DNA of 64,000 bases from Thalassoglobus sp. JC818 (GCF_040717535.1 NZ_JBFEFI010000001.1:992001-1056000), one strand, 5' to 3'; counted from the first letter of the stretch, positions 18,016 to 28,452 are shown. Numbers and translations are program-made. The notes: a model not told the origin generated them from the letters alone.

Positions 18016-19809
18016 GTGGACTTTGTTACCTCCATGGAACCGTTTGCAATCGTCCTGACTCTCGGGGTCGTCATCGCCGCCATCATAGCCATGATGGTCT
18101 CGCGAGCGGGTCCCGACCTGATTCTGCTGGCCGGACTGACGGTCTTAATTATCGCGGGCGTCGTCCCGTCGAAGGCGGCGGTGTCGGGATTCGCGAACGA
18201 AGGACTCATCACAGTCGCTGTCTTGTTCATCGTCGCTGAAGGACTGGAGCAGACAGGCGCGATTGGGCACTTGATTCAACGCATGCTGGGACTTCCCAAG
18301 TCGCGGCTCAACGCTTTGATGCGGCTCATGTTTCCAACAGCGGCCATGAGCGCGTTTTTGAACAACACCCCCGTCGTGGCGATCATGTTGCCGGTCCTCG
18401 ATGACTGGGCCAAGAAATGCAGACTGGCTGCCTCTCAGCTGATGATGCCTCTCAGCTTTGCGACAATCCTGGGAGGACTCTGCACTGTTCTCGGAACAAG
18501 CACAACCGTCGTTGTGAATGAACTCGTTCGTGATGAGGGACTTCGCCCCTTGAGTCTGTTCGAGCCGGGGTTGATCGGGCTTCCCTGCTGTCTGGTCGGG
18601 CTGACTTACATTTTGCTCACGAGCAAAATTCTCCTTCCCGACCGAAAACCGGCGTCGATGCAGTTCGATGACCCGCGTGAATATACGATTGAGATGCTGG
18701 TCGAATCGACAAGCCCTCTCGTCGGCAAGACGATCGAAGACGCGGGGCTTCGACACCTGCCTGGCATGTTCCTGATGGAGATTGATCGCGAAGGACACAT
18801 CCTGCCGGCGGTCGGTCCGAATGAGCGAATTGTAGCTGGCGACCGCCTTGTTTTTGTCGGTGTGGTCGAATCTGTCGTGGACTTGCAGAAGCTGCCGGGT
18901 TTGACTCCAGCCACAAATCAGGTCTTCAAGCTGGACAGCCCGCGGTCCGAACGCTGCCTCATTGAAGCAGTCGCTTCGGACAGTTGTCCCGTTGTTAACA
19001 TGACCATTCGCGAAGCTCGATTTCGGACCCGATACAACGCGGTCGTCATTGCTGTCTCACGAAACGGACAACGGTTGCGCGGCAAGATTGGCGATATCAC
19101 GCTGCACGCTGGTGACACGCTTCTCCTCGAAGCTCACACCACTTTTGTCGATGTTCAACGCAACTCGCGTGATTTTTATCTGGTCAGCCGAGTCGCGAAT
19201 TCGACGCCGCTTCGAAGAGAAAAAGCCTGGATCGCACAGCTTGTATTGATCGGCCTGGTGCTTCTCAACACGGTGTTTCAGTGGGAAATCCTTCCGTCAG
19301 CACTGTTGGCTGCGGTGATTCTAATACTCACCGGATGCGTCAAACCGGCGGAAGCTCGAGCGAGCATCGACTGGAGCGTTCTAATTACGATTGCTGCAGG
19401 GATCGGAATTGGCGAAGCGATGAAGGCAGAGCACAGCGGAGCTGGGCCGTTTGTAGCTGAGTACCTCACCGGTTTCGCGAATGGAGAACCAATCATCGCG
19501 CTGGCGATCATCTATGGAATCACGATGGTGTTCACGAATCTCATCACCGCGAAAGCGGCAGCGACGCTCCTCTTCCCAGTTGCCATCTCAACGGCTGGAT
19601 CACTCGATGCGAACGCAATGCCGTTTGTGGTCGCGGTGATGATTGCGGCAGCAGCGAGCTTTGCGACTCCCGTCGGCTATCAAACGAACCTTATGGTTCA
19701 GGGGCCCGGAGGTTATCGCTATGCCGACTATTTGAGATTCGGAGGTCCACTCAGCCTGCTGCTCTGGCTGGTGTCAGTTCTTGTCATCCCCTTCTGGTGG
19801 AATTTCTAG
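18016..19809 (+). CDS. SLC13/DASS-type anion permease with two TrkA-C domains
   Basis: This 597-residue membrane transporter has two halves. The N-terminal half has helices with the conserved AFLNNTPVVAIMLPV motif and a TxLGTSTTVVVNEL segment. Two soluble RCK_C (TrkA-C) domains lie in the middle, about residues 215-290 and 300-385. A second set of helices follows, with TNLITAKAAATLLFPVA and ATPVGYQTNLMV. This architecture is common in bacterial sulfate/dicarboxylate permeases of the SLC13 family. The start is the GTG at 18016; the ATG at 18034 is an alternative. It lies 124 bases after the PAP-phosphatase gene on the same strand, so sulfate is a reasonable inferred substrate. Confidence 0.91.
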   Translation: MDFVTSMEPFAIVLTLGVVIAAIIAMMVSRAGPDLILLAGLTVLIIAGVVPSKAAVSGFANEGLITVAVLFIVAEGLEQTGAIGHLIQRMLGLPKSRLNALMRLMFPTAAMSAFLNNTPVVAIMLPVLDDWAKKCRLAASQLMMPLSFATILGGLCTVLGTSTTVVVNELVRDEGLRPLSLFEPGLIGLPCCLVGLTYILLTSKILLPDRKPASMQFDDPREYTIEMLVESTSPLVGKTIEDAGLRHLPGMFLMEIDREGHILPAVGPNERIVAGDRLVFVGVVESVVDLQKLPGLTPATNQVFKLDSPRSERCLIEAVASDSCPVVNMTIREARFRTRYNAVVIAVSRNGQRLRGKIGDITLHAGDTLLLEAHTTFVDVQRNSRDFYLVSRVANSTPLRREKAWIAQLVLIGLVLLNTVFQWEILPSALLAAVILILTGCVKPAEARASIDWSVLITIAAGIGIGEAMKAEHSGAGPFVAEYLTGFANGEPIIALAIIYGITMVFTNLITAKAAATLLFPVAISTAGSLDANAMPFVVAVMIAAAASFATPVGYQTNLMVQGPGGYRYADYLRFGGPLSLLLWLVSVLVIPFWWNF

Positions 19810-19841
19810 AAAACACCCGAGAACAGTCGTCCAATCAAGCT

Positions 19842-20675
19842 CTACGGCTTGAGCACCAGTTGTCGCACATCCATGACGGCTTTGGCTGCCAGTCGTTGAG
19901 GACGAATCTCGATTTGATACCTGCCAGCTTTCGGAAACTTGAGTTCTCCGACCGAGCGAAGTTTGAAGTTCTGGAAGTGCCCCGTCTCTTCGACGACATA
20001 TTCAATAGTTTGAAGAACATCATCCTCATGTGTGAGCACAAAATTGACGTCGCTTCCCCCCTGCCCTTTTCCGCACCCCTGAAACACTTCCAGCTGAGCT
20101 GAGCAAGCTTGATCAACTTGAATCGTCCAAGAGACCCAATCTTGAGGGTTCGTCCAGTACCCAATTGTGTTCTTGTGCGGCTGCGGTTCAAACCGAAGTT
20201 TGGTCCCGGTGACATCTGCGTTGTGAGCGGGCAGAACTGTTTCAGCATCTGTTTTGAGAACTGTGACGATCTTCTCGGTCCCGAGTACCGGCGGATCGAG
20301 TAGTTCGACGCGAACAGTTTGAGGCCCCTGCTCCGGAGGACTTGCCAGACTGATGACCCATTCCTCCGGCTCTGGCACGAATTTGAGTTCCATGTCGGAA
20401 TCTTGCTGCCAAGAGACCGTCTTCAAGCGGCTGTGCAATCGGGGAATTCTCAATTCCTGCTTCAACTTGGGATCATTGATTTCGAACAGCAGAACCATCC
20501 CATCGATTCGAACTCCATCTGCGTTCCCCAGAATCTTCGCAGCGTCGACCGGCGAAACGTCCTTTGCAGTCGATTTGTCTTCTGCGAAAGAGTCCGCTGC
20601 CGATATCACCAGCAAACCAACAACTGCGAGAATTAAAGCAACCACGCGGACTGATCGGTTCTGAGCGTCTCTCAT
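19842..20675 (-). CDS. Secreted protein with C-terminal carbohydrate-binding-like beta-sandwich
   Basis: This 277-residue protein has an N-terminal signal segment (hydrophobic VVALILAVVGLLVISAA, cleavage near SFA). Its C-terminal part (about residues 150-275) resembles the beta-sandwich modules found appended to planctomycete sugar-active proteins, with NTIGYWTNPQDWVSW, a QGCGKGQGGSDVNF loop and a terminal PKAGRYQIEIRPQ strand. No catalytic residues are evident. Its ATG overlaps the stop of the upstream gene by four bases (ATGA), so the two are translationally coupled. Function is unknown; binding to glycans is an inference from the fold. Confidence 0.8.
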   Translation of the reverse strand: MRDAQNRSVRVVALILAVVGLLVISAADSFAEDKSTAKDVSPVDAAKILGNADGVRIDGMVLLFEINDPKLKQELRIPRLHSRLKTVSWQQDSDMELKFVPEPEEWVISLASPPEQGPQTVRVELLDPPVLGTEKIVTVLKTDAETVLPAHNADVTGTKLRFEPQPHKNTIGYWTNPQDWVSWTIQVDQACSAQLEVFQGCGKGQGGSDVNFVLTHEDDVLQTIEYVVEETGHFQNFKLRSVGELKFPKAGRYQIEIRPQRLAAKAVMDVRQLVLKP

Positions 20676-22105
20676 TCTTGGCTTTCTTCTTTGGAGTCAG
20701 CGGGAGTTGTTTCGTCGATTGTTGTTTCGGAACCGGAAGTCGATGTAGCCGCAGCCTGATTCTCGGACTCTCGTTTTTCGGCGGCAGGAACTCCGACCAG
20801 CGGAAGATCAGTATGTCGATGGAGTGGAGAGTCGCTCAAATCAATGACGTCGAGTGGTGTTCCGTCTTCGTAACGTCGTAGCAGGAAATAAATGACCGTC
20901 GCGGAAGACCAGAAAAAGCTGAATGCGTATGCGACCGGAATCATCGCGACGATTCCGGAACAGAAGCGAAGAACATGCTGCGAGGGTGCATTTGGGTTCT
21001 CTGACAGCGAAGACTGAGACAATTCCGTCAGCGATTCCCAGCCTGTCAACGTGGACTCGAATCCTAGGCCCGCTCCGACCGAACGGAGAGTCATGAGCAG
21101 GGTGAATTCCGTTGCCCAATAGACCACTGCCAGCGAAACCCAACCGATGGTCAGTGTCAGCACAATGAGAAAGACGGCATACCACGGACGATTCCACAAG
21201 TAGCTGAACGTGCGGCTGAAAGCATCGAACGAATCGTTCCGTTCCACAGAAGAAGAAACGAACATCAGAGGCCACCCAACAAGCAATCCGATCAGAATTA
21301 CAGCCATCAACAGACCGACCACAATCAACGGAATCCAGGCGAGGGCAACTCCCCATTCTCCAATGTACGGAATCCGTCCCAGCAAGCCTGAGAACCACCC
21401 GATTCCCCAGAAGAACATCAATCCGAGTGCCGGGATCAACGGAGCACAGATCGCCATGGGAAACTGACCGCCTGCGAATTTCATGTCCCTCGCAACCCAT
21501 CGACGGTTGGCTGTGAATTCCCGGGCAGCCATGCGACTGATCGCTCCTCCGAAGAAGGCGCAGATCGATAGACCGAATATCAACTCGACAAACCCTTGAA
21601 GCGACGCATGCCTCAAGAAACGCAGTGAACTCCCAGTGACTGTGGTCACCGGAAAGAGTGGACTGACGAATTTCGAGTCGCCGCGCATCTCTTCGATCGG
21701 ATGCAGTTCGTCTCCAGAGACGAAGAGACCGTTCAAATAACGTCGCGTCTCGACGAGAGAAGTTTCTGACTCGAGTTGCGCGACTTCCGCATCGATCTCC
21801 TCCTCGAGAGAAATTGAGACTTCAGCTTGATCAGTCTCTTCAGAAACAGCCTCGAATATCTGTTCCGGAGCTGTCTTTGAAAAGATGCGATGACTGGCTG
21901 ACAGGCCGATTGACCAAAGCAACACAGCGATCAACGCAGTCAATAGAATTTGATAATCGACCGCGAAGCGTGCGCTGCGAAAGATCCTGAGCCACGGAAA
22001 CCAGCGCTGAAACTGCGCTGTATTCGATAGAAAGACCTTCTGTTCGACAGGAGTTTGAGGATCGTCAGTATTCATAGATTGAAGGAATCGTGCTCGAAGT
22101 GTCAC
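20672..22105 (-). CDS. Multi-pass membrane protein, unknown function
   Basis: This 477-residue protein has one N-terminal helix (about residues 50-68), then an acidic soluble insert (about 75-150), then about six more hydrophobic segments. The insert carries a run of Glu-rich residues (SISLEEEIDAEVAQLESE). The tail is polar and rich in Ser, Thr and Glu. I recognise no domain with confidence; similar proteins are common and unnamed in this phylum. The start is a GTG at 22105 or the ATG at 22075 (MNTDDPQTP); neither has a strong Shine-Dalgarno. It forms a two-gene unit with the secreted beta-sandwich gene through an ATGA overlap. Confidence 0.82.
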   Translation of the reverse strand: MTLRARFLQSMNTDDPQTPVEQKVFLSNTAQFQRWFPWLRIFRSARFAVDYQILLTALIAVLLWSIGLSASHRIFSKTAPEQIFEAVSEETDQAEVSISLEEEIDAEVAQLESETSLVETRRYLNGLFVSGDELHPIEEMRGDSKFVSPLFPVTTVTGSSLRFLRHASLQGFVELIFGLSICAFFGGAISRMAAREFTANRRWVARDMKFAGGQFPMAICAPLIPALGLMFFWGIGWFSGLLGRIPYIGEWGVALAWIPLIVVGLLMAVILIGLLVGWPLMFVSSSVERNDSFDAFSRTFSYLWNRPWYAVFLIVLTLTIGWVSLAVVYWATEFTLLMTLRSVGAGLGFESTLTGWESLTELSQSSLSENPNAPSQHVLRFCSGIVAMIPVAYAFSFFWSSATVIYFLLRRYEDGTPLDVIDLSDSPLHRHTDLPLVGVPAAEKRESENQAAATSTSGSETTIDETTPADSKEESQE

Positions 22106-22126
22106 AGAGAGTGGACCATGAACGGA

Positions 22127-22153
22127 CAGTATAAAGGAAAGTGGTTTTTATAA
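22127..22153 (-). promoter_or_regulatory. Possible promoter of the two-gene membrane/secreted unit
   Basis: On the minus strand a TATACT -10-like box lies in an A/T-rich stretch, with TTGCTT about 19 bases upstream. The spacing is longer than ideal, so this is tentative. Confidence 0.3.
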
Positions 22154-22306
22154 AGCAAAGCGAGTCTTTCCGCCCATACGGCAGAGGGTCTCTTCTCAGA
22201 CGATTCAAATTCTCAAACTTCTGCGATTGTGCAAAGCTGTGAGAAAAATGGTCTAATGAAGAGCCGTTTTCAGCAACGACTTCTCGCACTCAGAACCGGA
22301 GCATCG

Positions 22307-23746
22307 ATGCCTTCGAAGATCATCCAATTCGCCATTCTGTTTTCTCTCTTGGGTGGAAGCACTTTTTCCGCTTCCGTCTGGGGTCTTGAAAAAGCGGAGG
22401 CCACTTCGCCGAACATCGTCTTCATTCTCGCAGACGACATGGGCTATGGCGATCCGGGCTGTTACAACAGCGAATCGAAGTGCGAGACTCCGTATCTCAA
22501 CGAACTCGCTTCGCAGGGAATGAAATTCACAGACGCACACACGGCGGGCTCGGTGTGTGTTCCGTCACGATTCGGGCTGTTGACTGGCAAGTATCCGTTT
22601 CTCGCGAAGCTTGACTGGCGACGACAAGCAGTCATCCCGGAAGACCAACTGACGGTTCCGCAGCTATTGCAGCAGAACGGATATCAGACAGCGATGGTCG
22701 GGAAGTGGCATCTTGGTTTTGAAGATGGTCCAGACTACGACTATTCCAAGCCGCTCCTGGGCGGACCAGTACACAGAGGGTTCGATTCGTTCTTCGGGAT
22801 GCATGCCTCTCTCGATATCCCACCGTACTTCTACATGGAAGACGATCGGGCCACTGCCGCTCCGACGGAGACTGTGGGTGACAACAACACTGAAGGCTGG
22901 AGTCCGATTCAGGGAGCTTTCTGGAGGGGCGGACCAATCGCTCCCGACTTTCAGCACGATCAGGTTCTGGACCGGTTTGCATCCGAAGCAGAGAGCACAC
23001 TGGAGAAAATCAGTGGGAATGACAAACCATTCTTTCTGTTCGTCACACTCCCATCGCCACACACTCCATGGGTTCCAGCTGAGAAATTTCGCGGCAGCGG
23101 AGAGGCGGGACTCTACAGCGAATTCGTGGCACATGTTGATAATGTCGTAGGCCGAATTCTCAACGAGCTGGAACGTCGCGGAAAGTCGGATGAGACAATG
23201 GTCATTTTCACAAGTGACAACGGACCGGTTTGGTATGACGAAGATGAAGAACGCTTCCAGCATTTCTCCGCAGGACCACTGCGCGGGATGAAAGGCGATT
23301 CCTGGGAAGGTGGACACCGGGTGCCGTTCATCGTTCGCTGGCCGGGAAAAGTTGCTCCGGGATCGGAGTGTGACCACTTAATCGGGTTCGTCGATCTCAT
23401 CGCAACTGTCGGAGATTTGTTGAACGTGGAACTGCCTGCCACAGCTGGTCCGAACAGCGTGAGCTTCCTCGACTCCATGACCGGAGAAGCTGCGACCAGC
23501 CCGCGAGAGACAATTGTCCTCCACCACAGCGGAACTGTCGTGCGAAAAGGACCCTGGAAGCTGATCAATCATCTTGGTTCGGGAGGCTTCAGTCCTCCGA
23601 AGAAAGTGAAACACGAGCCGGGACTTCCTGAGGGTCAGCTCTACAATCTTTCCAATGATCTCGGAGAAACCAAAAACCTCTGGGAAGAAAATCCAGAATT
23701 GGTCAGAGAGTTGCTTATGCACCTCGACACAGTCAAATCCCCCTGA
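22307..23746 (+). CDS. Secreted type I sulfatase (arylsulfatase family)
   Basis: This 479-residue formylglycine-dependent sulfatase would hydrolyse sulfate esters, probably on polysaccharides, in the periplasm or outside. A signal peptide spans about residues 1-26. The calcium-binding ADDMGYGD motif follows, then the CVPSRFGLLTG signature whose Cys is converted to formylglycine, then GKWHLG, PHTPW and TSDNGP. A C-terminal LYNLSNDLGETKNL closes the family fold. I chose the ATG at 22307 because it begins a clean signal peptide; the frame opens earlier, at 22229. No maturase gene is in the window. Planctomycetes usually carry many such sulfatases. Confidence 0.94.
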   Translation: MPSKIIQFAILFSLLGGSTFSASVWGLEKAEATSPNIVFILADDMGYGDPGCYNSESKCETPYLNELASQGMKFTDAHTAGSVCVPSRFGLLTGKYPFLAKLDWRRQAVIPEDQLTVPQLLQQNGYQTAMVGKWHLGFEDGPDYDYSKPLLGGPVHRGFDSFFGMHASLDIPPYFYMEDDRATAAPTETVGDNNTEGWSPIQGAFWRGGPIAPDFQHDQVLDRFASEAESTLEKISGNDKPFFLFVTLPSPHTPWVPAEKFRGSGEAGLYSEFVAHVDNVVGRILNELERRGKSDETMVIFTSDNGPVWYDEDEERFQHFSAGPLRGMKGDSWEGGHRVPFIVRWPGKVAPGSECDHLIGFVDLIATVGDLLNVELPATAGPNSVSFLDSMTGEAATSPRETIVLHHSGTVVRKGPWKLINHLGSGGFSPPKKVKHEPGLPEGQLYNLSNDLGETKNLWEENPELVRELLMHLDTVKSP

Positions 23747-24014
23747 ATGCCCCCGCCTGAGTTGGAGCCACCGTCAACCAACAAGTCATGACGCTGCAAT
23801 CAGCTTGAGAACGTCTCTCTGCTTTCTCACAGCCCGTTGCTTGAGCAAATTGATCGACAACCGCAGAGAATTCGAGTCGGGTGTGAGACAGTTCACACTT
23901 GGTAAGAAGAACTGATGAATTTGAGAGATTCCCGTCGATCAAGGGTTGTCGTGAAAGAGTTAGCGTGCAGGATGGGGAAGTCGGAACAACTATCGCGCTC
24001 GTCGGAGGAAATGG

Positions 24015-24998
24015 ATGCCAGGTTCACAATTGCAAGTCGCTCACGATGTCGAATTTCTCGAAGACGTCATTATCGGCTTGGGGCAAGATCAGAAAACTCT
24101 TCCTTCGAAATACTTATACGACAAGTTGGGCTCTGAACTCTTTGAAGAAATCTGCCAGCTCGACGAGTACTATCCGACCCGGACGGAACTCTCGATCATG
24201 GAGACTCACATCGAAGAGATGAGTCGCACGATCGGTCCCGATCATGTTCTTCTCGAACTCGGTAGCGGAGCAAGTGTCAAAACTCGTCTGTTGTTGCAGT
24301 CGTTGTCACATCTAGCTGCTTACGTCCCGTTCGACATTTCAGAATCTGCGCTCGAAGAAGCGGTCACCAAACTGAGCGAAGAGTTTCCGCACCTGCATAT
24401 CCATCCCGTTTGCGGGGACTTTATGCAAGAGATCTCTATTCCAGAACTCAATGTCGACTATTCCGGATCGGTGACCTACTTCCCCGGATCAACGATTGGG
24501 AACCTGACTCACGATAAAGCTGTCGAATTGCTGCAGCGAATCCGTCGTGTCGACGAACAATCCGACCTGCTAATCGGAGTCGACCTCGAGAAAGACCGCT
24601 CCGTTTTGTTGAACGCTTACAACGATCGCGAAGGCGTCACGGCAGCCTTCAACCTCAACTTGCTGCGACGAATCAATCGGGAGTTGAACGCGAACTTCGA
24701 TTTGAATCAATTCGAACATCGAGCTGTCTACAACGAGACAGCACATCGAATCGAAATGCATCTCGTCAGTCTGACAGATCAGACAGTCACCGTTGCGGAT
24801 CGGGAGTTCCGATTCCAATCGGGCGAGTTCATCTGCACTGAGCATTCGCACAAGTACACGATCGATCGCTTTAGAACGCTCGCTGCCGAAGCGGACTTTG
24901 ATGTCGCCCAATCCTGGACCGACACGAATGACTGGTTTGCAGTCCTTCTGTTGACTCCAGGCGAATCAACAGCTTCGGAAACTCCGAGCAGCGGTTAA
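24015..24998 (+). CDS. egtD: L-histidine N-alpha-methyltransferase EgtD
   Basis: This 327-residue SAM-dependent methyltransferase makes hercynine (trimethylhistidine), the first step of ergothioneine synthesis. Visible motifs are KTLPSKYLYDKLGSELFEEIC with the DEYYPTRTE block, the SAM-binding LLELGSGASVKTR at about residues 79-91, TYFPGSTIGN, and a C-terminal EHSHKYTIDRF region near the histidine pocket. The ATG at 24015 has GGAGGA seven bases upstream. egtB follows on the same strand, 122 bases downstream, and the pair encodes the core route. Confidence 0.95.
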   Translation: MPGSQLQVAHDVEFLEDVIIGLGQDQKTLPSKYLYDKLGSELFEEICQLDEYYPTRTELSIMETHIEEMSRTIGPDHVLLELGSGASVKTRLLLQSLSHLAAYVPFDISESALEEAVTKLSEEFPHLHIHPVCGDFMQEISIPELNVDYSGSVTYFPGSTIGNLTHDKAVELLQRIRRVDEQSDLLIGVDLEKDRSVLLNAYNDREGVTAAFNLNLLRRINRELNANFDLNQFEHRAVYNETAHRIEMHLVSLTDQTVTVADREFRFQSGEFICTEHSHKYTIDRFRTLAAEADFDVAQSWTDTNDWFAVLLLTPGESTASETPSSG

Positions 24999-25120
24999 GG
25001 CAAGCCAAAAGCCGTTCGCCGCTTCATCACTTCGCTGTGATCGATGAACGGACGTGCTTACTTTCAATTTCTATTGCGATACGGTTGTACGACGACAACG
25101 CCAGCCTGTCAGGAACATCG

Positions 25121-26413
25121 ATGAACGACTCAACCAAAACGATTGCAAGTCTCCTCGATCGGCTTATGGCAGTCCGCCAGTTTTCAGCGAAGATCGTCGA
25201 TCCACTGGAAACCGAAGATTTCGTGATTCAAACGATGCCTGACGTGAGTCCCACGAAATGGCATCTCGCACACACCACTTGGTTCTTCGAGCAGTTTATT
25301 CTGAAGCCGTCGATGCCGGGGTATCGCGTCTTCCATCCCCAGTTCTCATTTCTCTTCAACTCTTATTACAACGCGGTCGGGGAACGCCATCCCCGGATGC
25401 AGCGCGGTGTTCTGTCTCGACCAACAGTCCGCGAAGTTCTTGAGTATCGAACCTATGTCGATCAGGCTCTCGAGGACTTTCTGCAACAACCTCCGTCAAA
25501 CGAGGTCGGCGACTTAATCGAAATCGGAATCAATCATGAACAGCAACATCAGGAATTGATGCTGACCGACATCAAGCACGTTCTCAGTTGCAATCCGCTC
25601 CGGCCCGCCTACCGGGTGAATCTGAACGAGTTCAAAGCCAGCGAGACTGCCCCCTTGATCTGGATTTCCTTCGCTGGCGGCATCACCGAAATTGGAGTGG
25701 AAGGCGACGGATTTCATTTCGACAACGAATCGCCTCGGCACGAAGTGCTGAATCGCGACTTTGAACTCGCGAGTCGATTAACTACCAACGGTGAGTATCT
25801 GCAGTTTGTCGAGTCCGACGGATATCAGAACCCGTCGCTGTGGCTTTCCGAAGGTTGGGATCAGGTACAGGCCTGTCACTGGAAAGCACCGCTGTACTGG
25901 GAACGCATCGATGGAGAATGGCAAGAGTTCACTTTGGGGGGCATGCGGCCGCTCGATCCGCATGCTCCGGTCACTCATGTCAGCTATTTCGAAGCAGACG
26001 CCTTCGCGAGATGGTCCAACTGTCGACTCGCCACTGAAGCGGAGTGGGAGACCGTTGGGCAAATTGAGTCAGTTGCTCAATCGAATTCCTTCGTTGGAAA
26101 CTTTGCAGAAGATGATTTCCTGCACCCCATTGCCTGGCATCCTGAAGCGCAAAAGTCCGGGCAGACAGCGAGCGGGATTCATCAGTTTTACGGAGACGTC
26201 TGGGAATGGACGGCAAGTCCATACGTCGCTTACCCGGGGTATCAGCCAGCTCCCGGTGCGATTGGGGAATACAACGGAAAGTTCATGAGCAGCCAGTGGG
26301 TCTTAAAGGGCGGATCATGTGCGACATCCAGAACGCACATTCGCCCCTCGTATCGCAACTTCTTCCATCCGGACAAACGCTGGCAGTTTACGGGAATCCG
26401 ACTCGCGAGATAG
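25121..26413 (+). CDS. egtB: Hercynine sulfoxide synthase EgtB
   Basis: This 430-residue non-heme iron enzyme joins a thiol (gamma-glutamylcysteine or cysteine) to hercynine with oxygen. The N-terminal DinB-like domain carries the iron ligands: a His in WHLAHTTWFFEQF (residues about 47-59) and two in HEQQHQE (about 138-144). The C-terminal FGE-sulfatase domain has GDVWEWTASPY and WVLKGGSCATS. I chose the ATG at 25121 (MNDSTK), with AGGAA upstream; the longer frame from 25037 adds residues that look non-coding. egtA, egtC and egtE are absent here, so the thiol donor cannot be assigned. Confidence 0.94.
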   Translation: MNDSTKTIASLLDRLMAVRQFSAKIVDPLETEDFVIQTMPDVSPTKWHLAHTTWFFEQFILKPSMPGYRVFHPQFSFLFNSYYNAVGERHPRMQRGVLSRPTVREVLEYRTYVDQALEDFLQQPPSNEVGDLIEIGINHEQQHQELMLTDIKHVLSCNPLRPAYRVNLNEFKASETAPLIWISFAGGITEIGVEGDGFHFDNESPRHEVLNRDFELASRLTTNGEYLQFVESDGYQNPSLWLSEGWDQVQACHWKAPLYWERIDGEWQEFTLGGMRPLDPHAPVTHVSYFEADAFARWSNCRLATEAEWETVGQIESVAQSNSFVGNFAEDDFLHPIAWHPEAQKSGQTASGIHQFYGDVWEWTASPYVAYPGYQPAPGAIGEYNGKFMSSQWVLKGGSCATSRTHIRPSYRNFFHPDKRWQFTGIRLAR

Positions 26414-26570
26414 CTCCCCGCAACCCCTGAAGTGTCGCTCGAAGCCCGCAAGTTCGGTCCAATTCTGAATTTGAAATGCGAACTTTTCTTTGTTCGCTCG
26501 ACTCATGCACTGCAAGTCGTCACACTTTCGATTTCCCAACAAAACCCGTTGACGTTTGCAGTATCGACCA

Positions 26571-28250
26571 ATGCCAGAACTGAACAAATACTCAGCACGA
26601 ATCACCCAACCTCGTTCCCAAGGCGCCTCTCAGGCCATGCTTTATGCAACAGGCATGACTGAGGAGGACATGAACAAAGCTCAAGTCGGAATTGCTTCCT
26701 GCTGGTACGAAGGCAATTCGTGCAACATGCACCTGCTCGACTTGGCGGCTCAGGTCAAAGAAGGCGTCGATGCAGCCGATTTACTGGGTATGAGATTTAA
26801 CACAATTGGCGTCAGCGACGGAATCTCAATGGGAACCGAGGGAATGAGTTTTTCCCTGCAGTCCCGGGATTTGATTGCTGACTCCATCGAAACGGTCATG
26901 GGAGCACAGTGGTATGATGCTCTGATCGCTCTGCCCGGTTGCGATAAGAACATGCCCGGCGTGGTGATGGCCATGGCGCGTCAGAATCGACCGTCGATCA
27001 TGGTTTACGGTGGAACGATCAAGCCGGGCTGCGGTTTGAACAATGAGAAACTCGACATTGTTTCCGCATTTCAGTCGTACGGTGAGTACCTGGCTGGTCG
27101 CATTACCGACGAAGAGCGTAAGGAAATCGTGAAACGGTCATGTCCGGGAGCCGGAGCCTGCGGCGGAATGTACACCGCAAACACAATGGCATCAGCGATC
27201 GAGACAATGGGAATGACGCTTCCGTATTCCTCATCGATTCCAGCCGAAGACCCTGCGAAATTGCAGGAGTGTCTCGACGCAGGGAAAGCGATTCGAAACC
27301 TCCTCGAGAAAGACATCAAACCCCGCGACATCATTACTCGTCAGTCGCTGGAAAACGCGATTGTTCTCATCATGGCGACCGGCGGATCGACGAATGCGGT
27401 CCTCCATTTGATTGCGATTGCTCGCAGTGCAGACGTTGAATTGACAATCGATGACTTCCAGGCTGTCTCTGATCGGATTCCTTATCTGGCCGATCTCAAA
27501 CCGTCCGGAAAATATGTCATGGAAGATCTGCACCGCGTGGGTGGAACGCCCGCTGTGCTGAAGTATCTGCTTGGCAAAGGACTGATCGACGGCGATTGTC
27601 TCACCGTCACCGGAAAAACACTCGCTGAGAATCTCGAATCAGTTCCGGCTCTCGATGAAGGTCAGGAGATCGTCCACGACGTCGAGCATCCGATCAAGAA
27701 ATCGGGGCACTTGCGAATCCTGCGCGGCAACGTCAGCCCTGAAGGGTCAGTGGCCAAGATCACCGGGAAAGAAGGTTTGATCTTCACCGGAACCGCTCTC
27801 TGCTACGATAGCGAAGAAGACATGCTCAAAGGTCTCGAGGACGGAGAGATCAAAGGGGGCGAGGTGATCGTGATTCGGTATGAGGGTCCTAAAGGCGGCC
27901 CCGGTATGCCGGAGATGTTGACTCCAACTTCTGCAATTATGGGTGCCGGGTTGGGAGACAAAGTCGCATTAATGACAGACGGTCGATTCTCCGGCGGATC
28001 GCACGGTTTCATCATTGGACATGTGACGCCGGAAGCACAAGACGGTGGCCCGATTGCCCTGCTTCAAAACGGGGACTCAATCACCATCGACGCAGAATCG
28101 AATGAAATCAACGTCGATATCTCGGCGGAAGAACTTGAGCAACGTCGAGCAAAATGGTCGGCTCCTCCTTTCAAAGCCCAGCGTGGAACGCTCTACAAGT
28201 ACATCAAGAATGTGAAGAGCGCTAGCGAAGGCTGCGTGACCGACGAATAG
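26571..28250 (+). CDS. ilvD: Dihydroxy-acid dehydratase
   Basis: This 559-residue iron-sulfur dehydratase catalyses the third step of valine, isoleucine and leucine synthesis (2,3-dihydroxy acid to 2-keto acid). The three cluster-ligand cysteines are visible in GNSCNMH (about residue 51), PGCDKNMPG (about 124) and [16 protein letters not shown] (about 190-205). Also present are [31 protein letters not shown] and the C-terminal [11 protein letters not shown]. The ATG at 26571 gives the usual MPELNKYS-type start; a TTG five codons earlier is less likely. No other ilv or leu genes are adjacent. Confidence 0.97.
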   Translation: MPELNKYSARITQPRSQGASQAMLYATGMTEEDMNKAQVGIASCWYEGNSCNMHLLDLAAQVKEGVDAADLLGMRFNTIGVSDGISMGTEGMSFSLQSRDLIADSIETVMGAQWYDALIALPGCDKNMPGVVMAMARQNRPSIMVYGGTIKPGCGLNNEKLDIVSAFQSYGEYLAGRITDEERKEIVKRSCPGAGACGGMYTANTMASAIETMGMTLPYSSSIPAEDPAKLQECLDAGKAIRNLLEKDIKPRDIITRQSLENAIVLIMATGGSTNAVLHLIAIARSADVELTIDDFQAVSDRIPYLADLKPSGKYVMEDLHRVGGTPAVLKYLLGKGLIDGDCLTVTGKTLAENLESVPALDEGQEIVHDVEHPIKKSGHLRILRGNVSPEGSVAKITGKEGLIFTGTALCYDSEEDMLKGLEDGEIKGGEVIVIRYEGPKGGPGMPEMLTPTSAIMGAGLGDKVALMTDGRFSGGSHGFIIGHVTPEAQDGGPIALLQNGDSITIDAESNEINVDISAEELEQRRAKWSAPPFKAQRGTLYKYIKNVKSASEGCVTDE

Positions 28251-28452
28251 TGTTGAAGCTGTCAGTTGGTCGGCTCGTGAACCGTTTCCGAAACTCGTCG
28301 TGTAGAGTCGCGTTTGTTGTTCGGCGACAGAGAGACGAGTTCACGAGCAATCGATCATGATTGCCGCGTGAATTGATAAGACACTTCGGCGCTTGAAGCG
28401 ACGATTCGTTGAGCTTCCGATATCACGGAAATTGCCCAGTCACTGAAAAGTC

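Noticed and set aside
20841-21500. 219-codon minus-strand frame inside the membrane protein gene
   Set aside because: It is a shifted frame within 20672-22105, which has a convincing pattern of membrane helices in its own frame.
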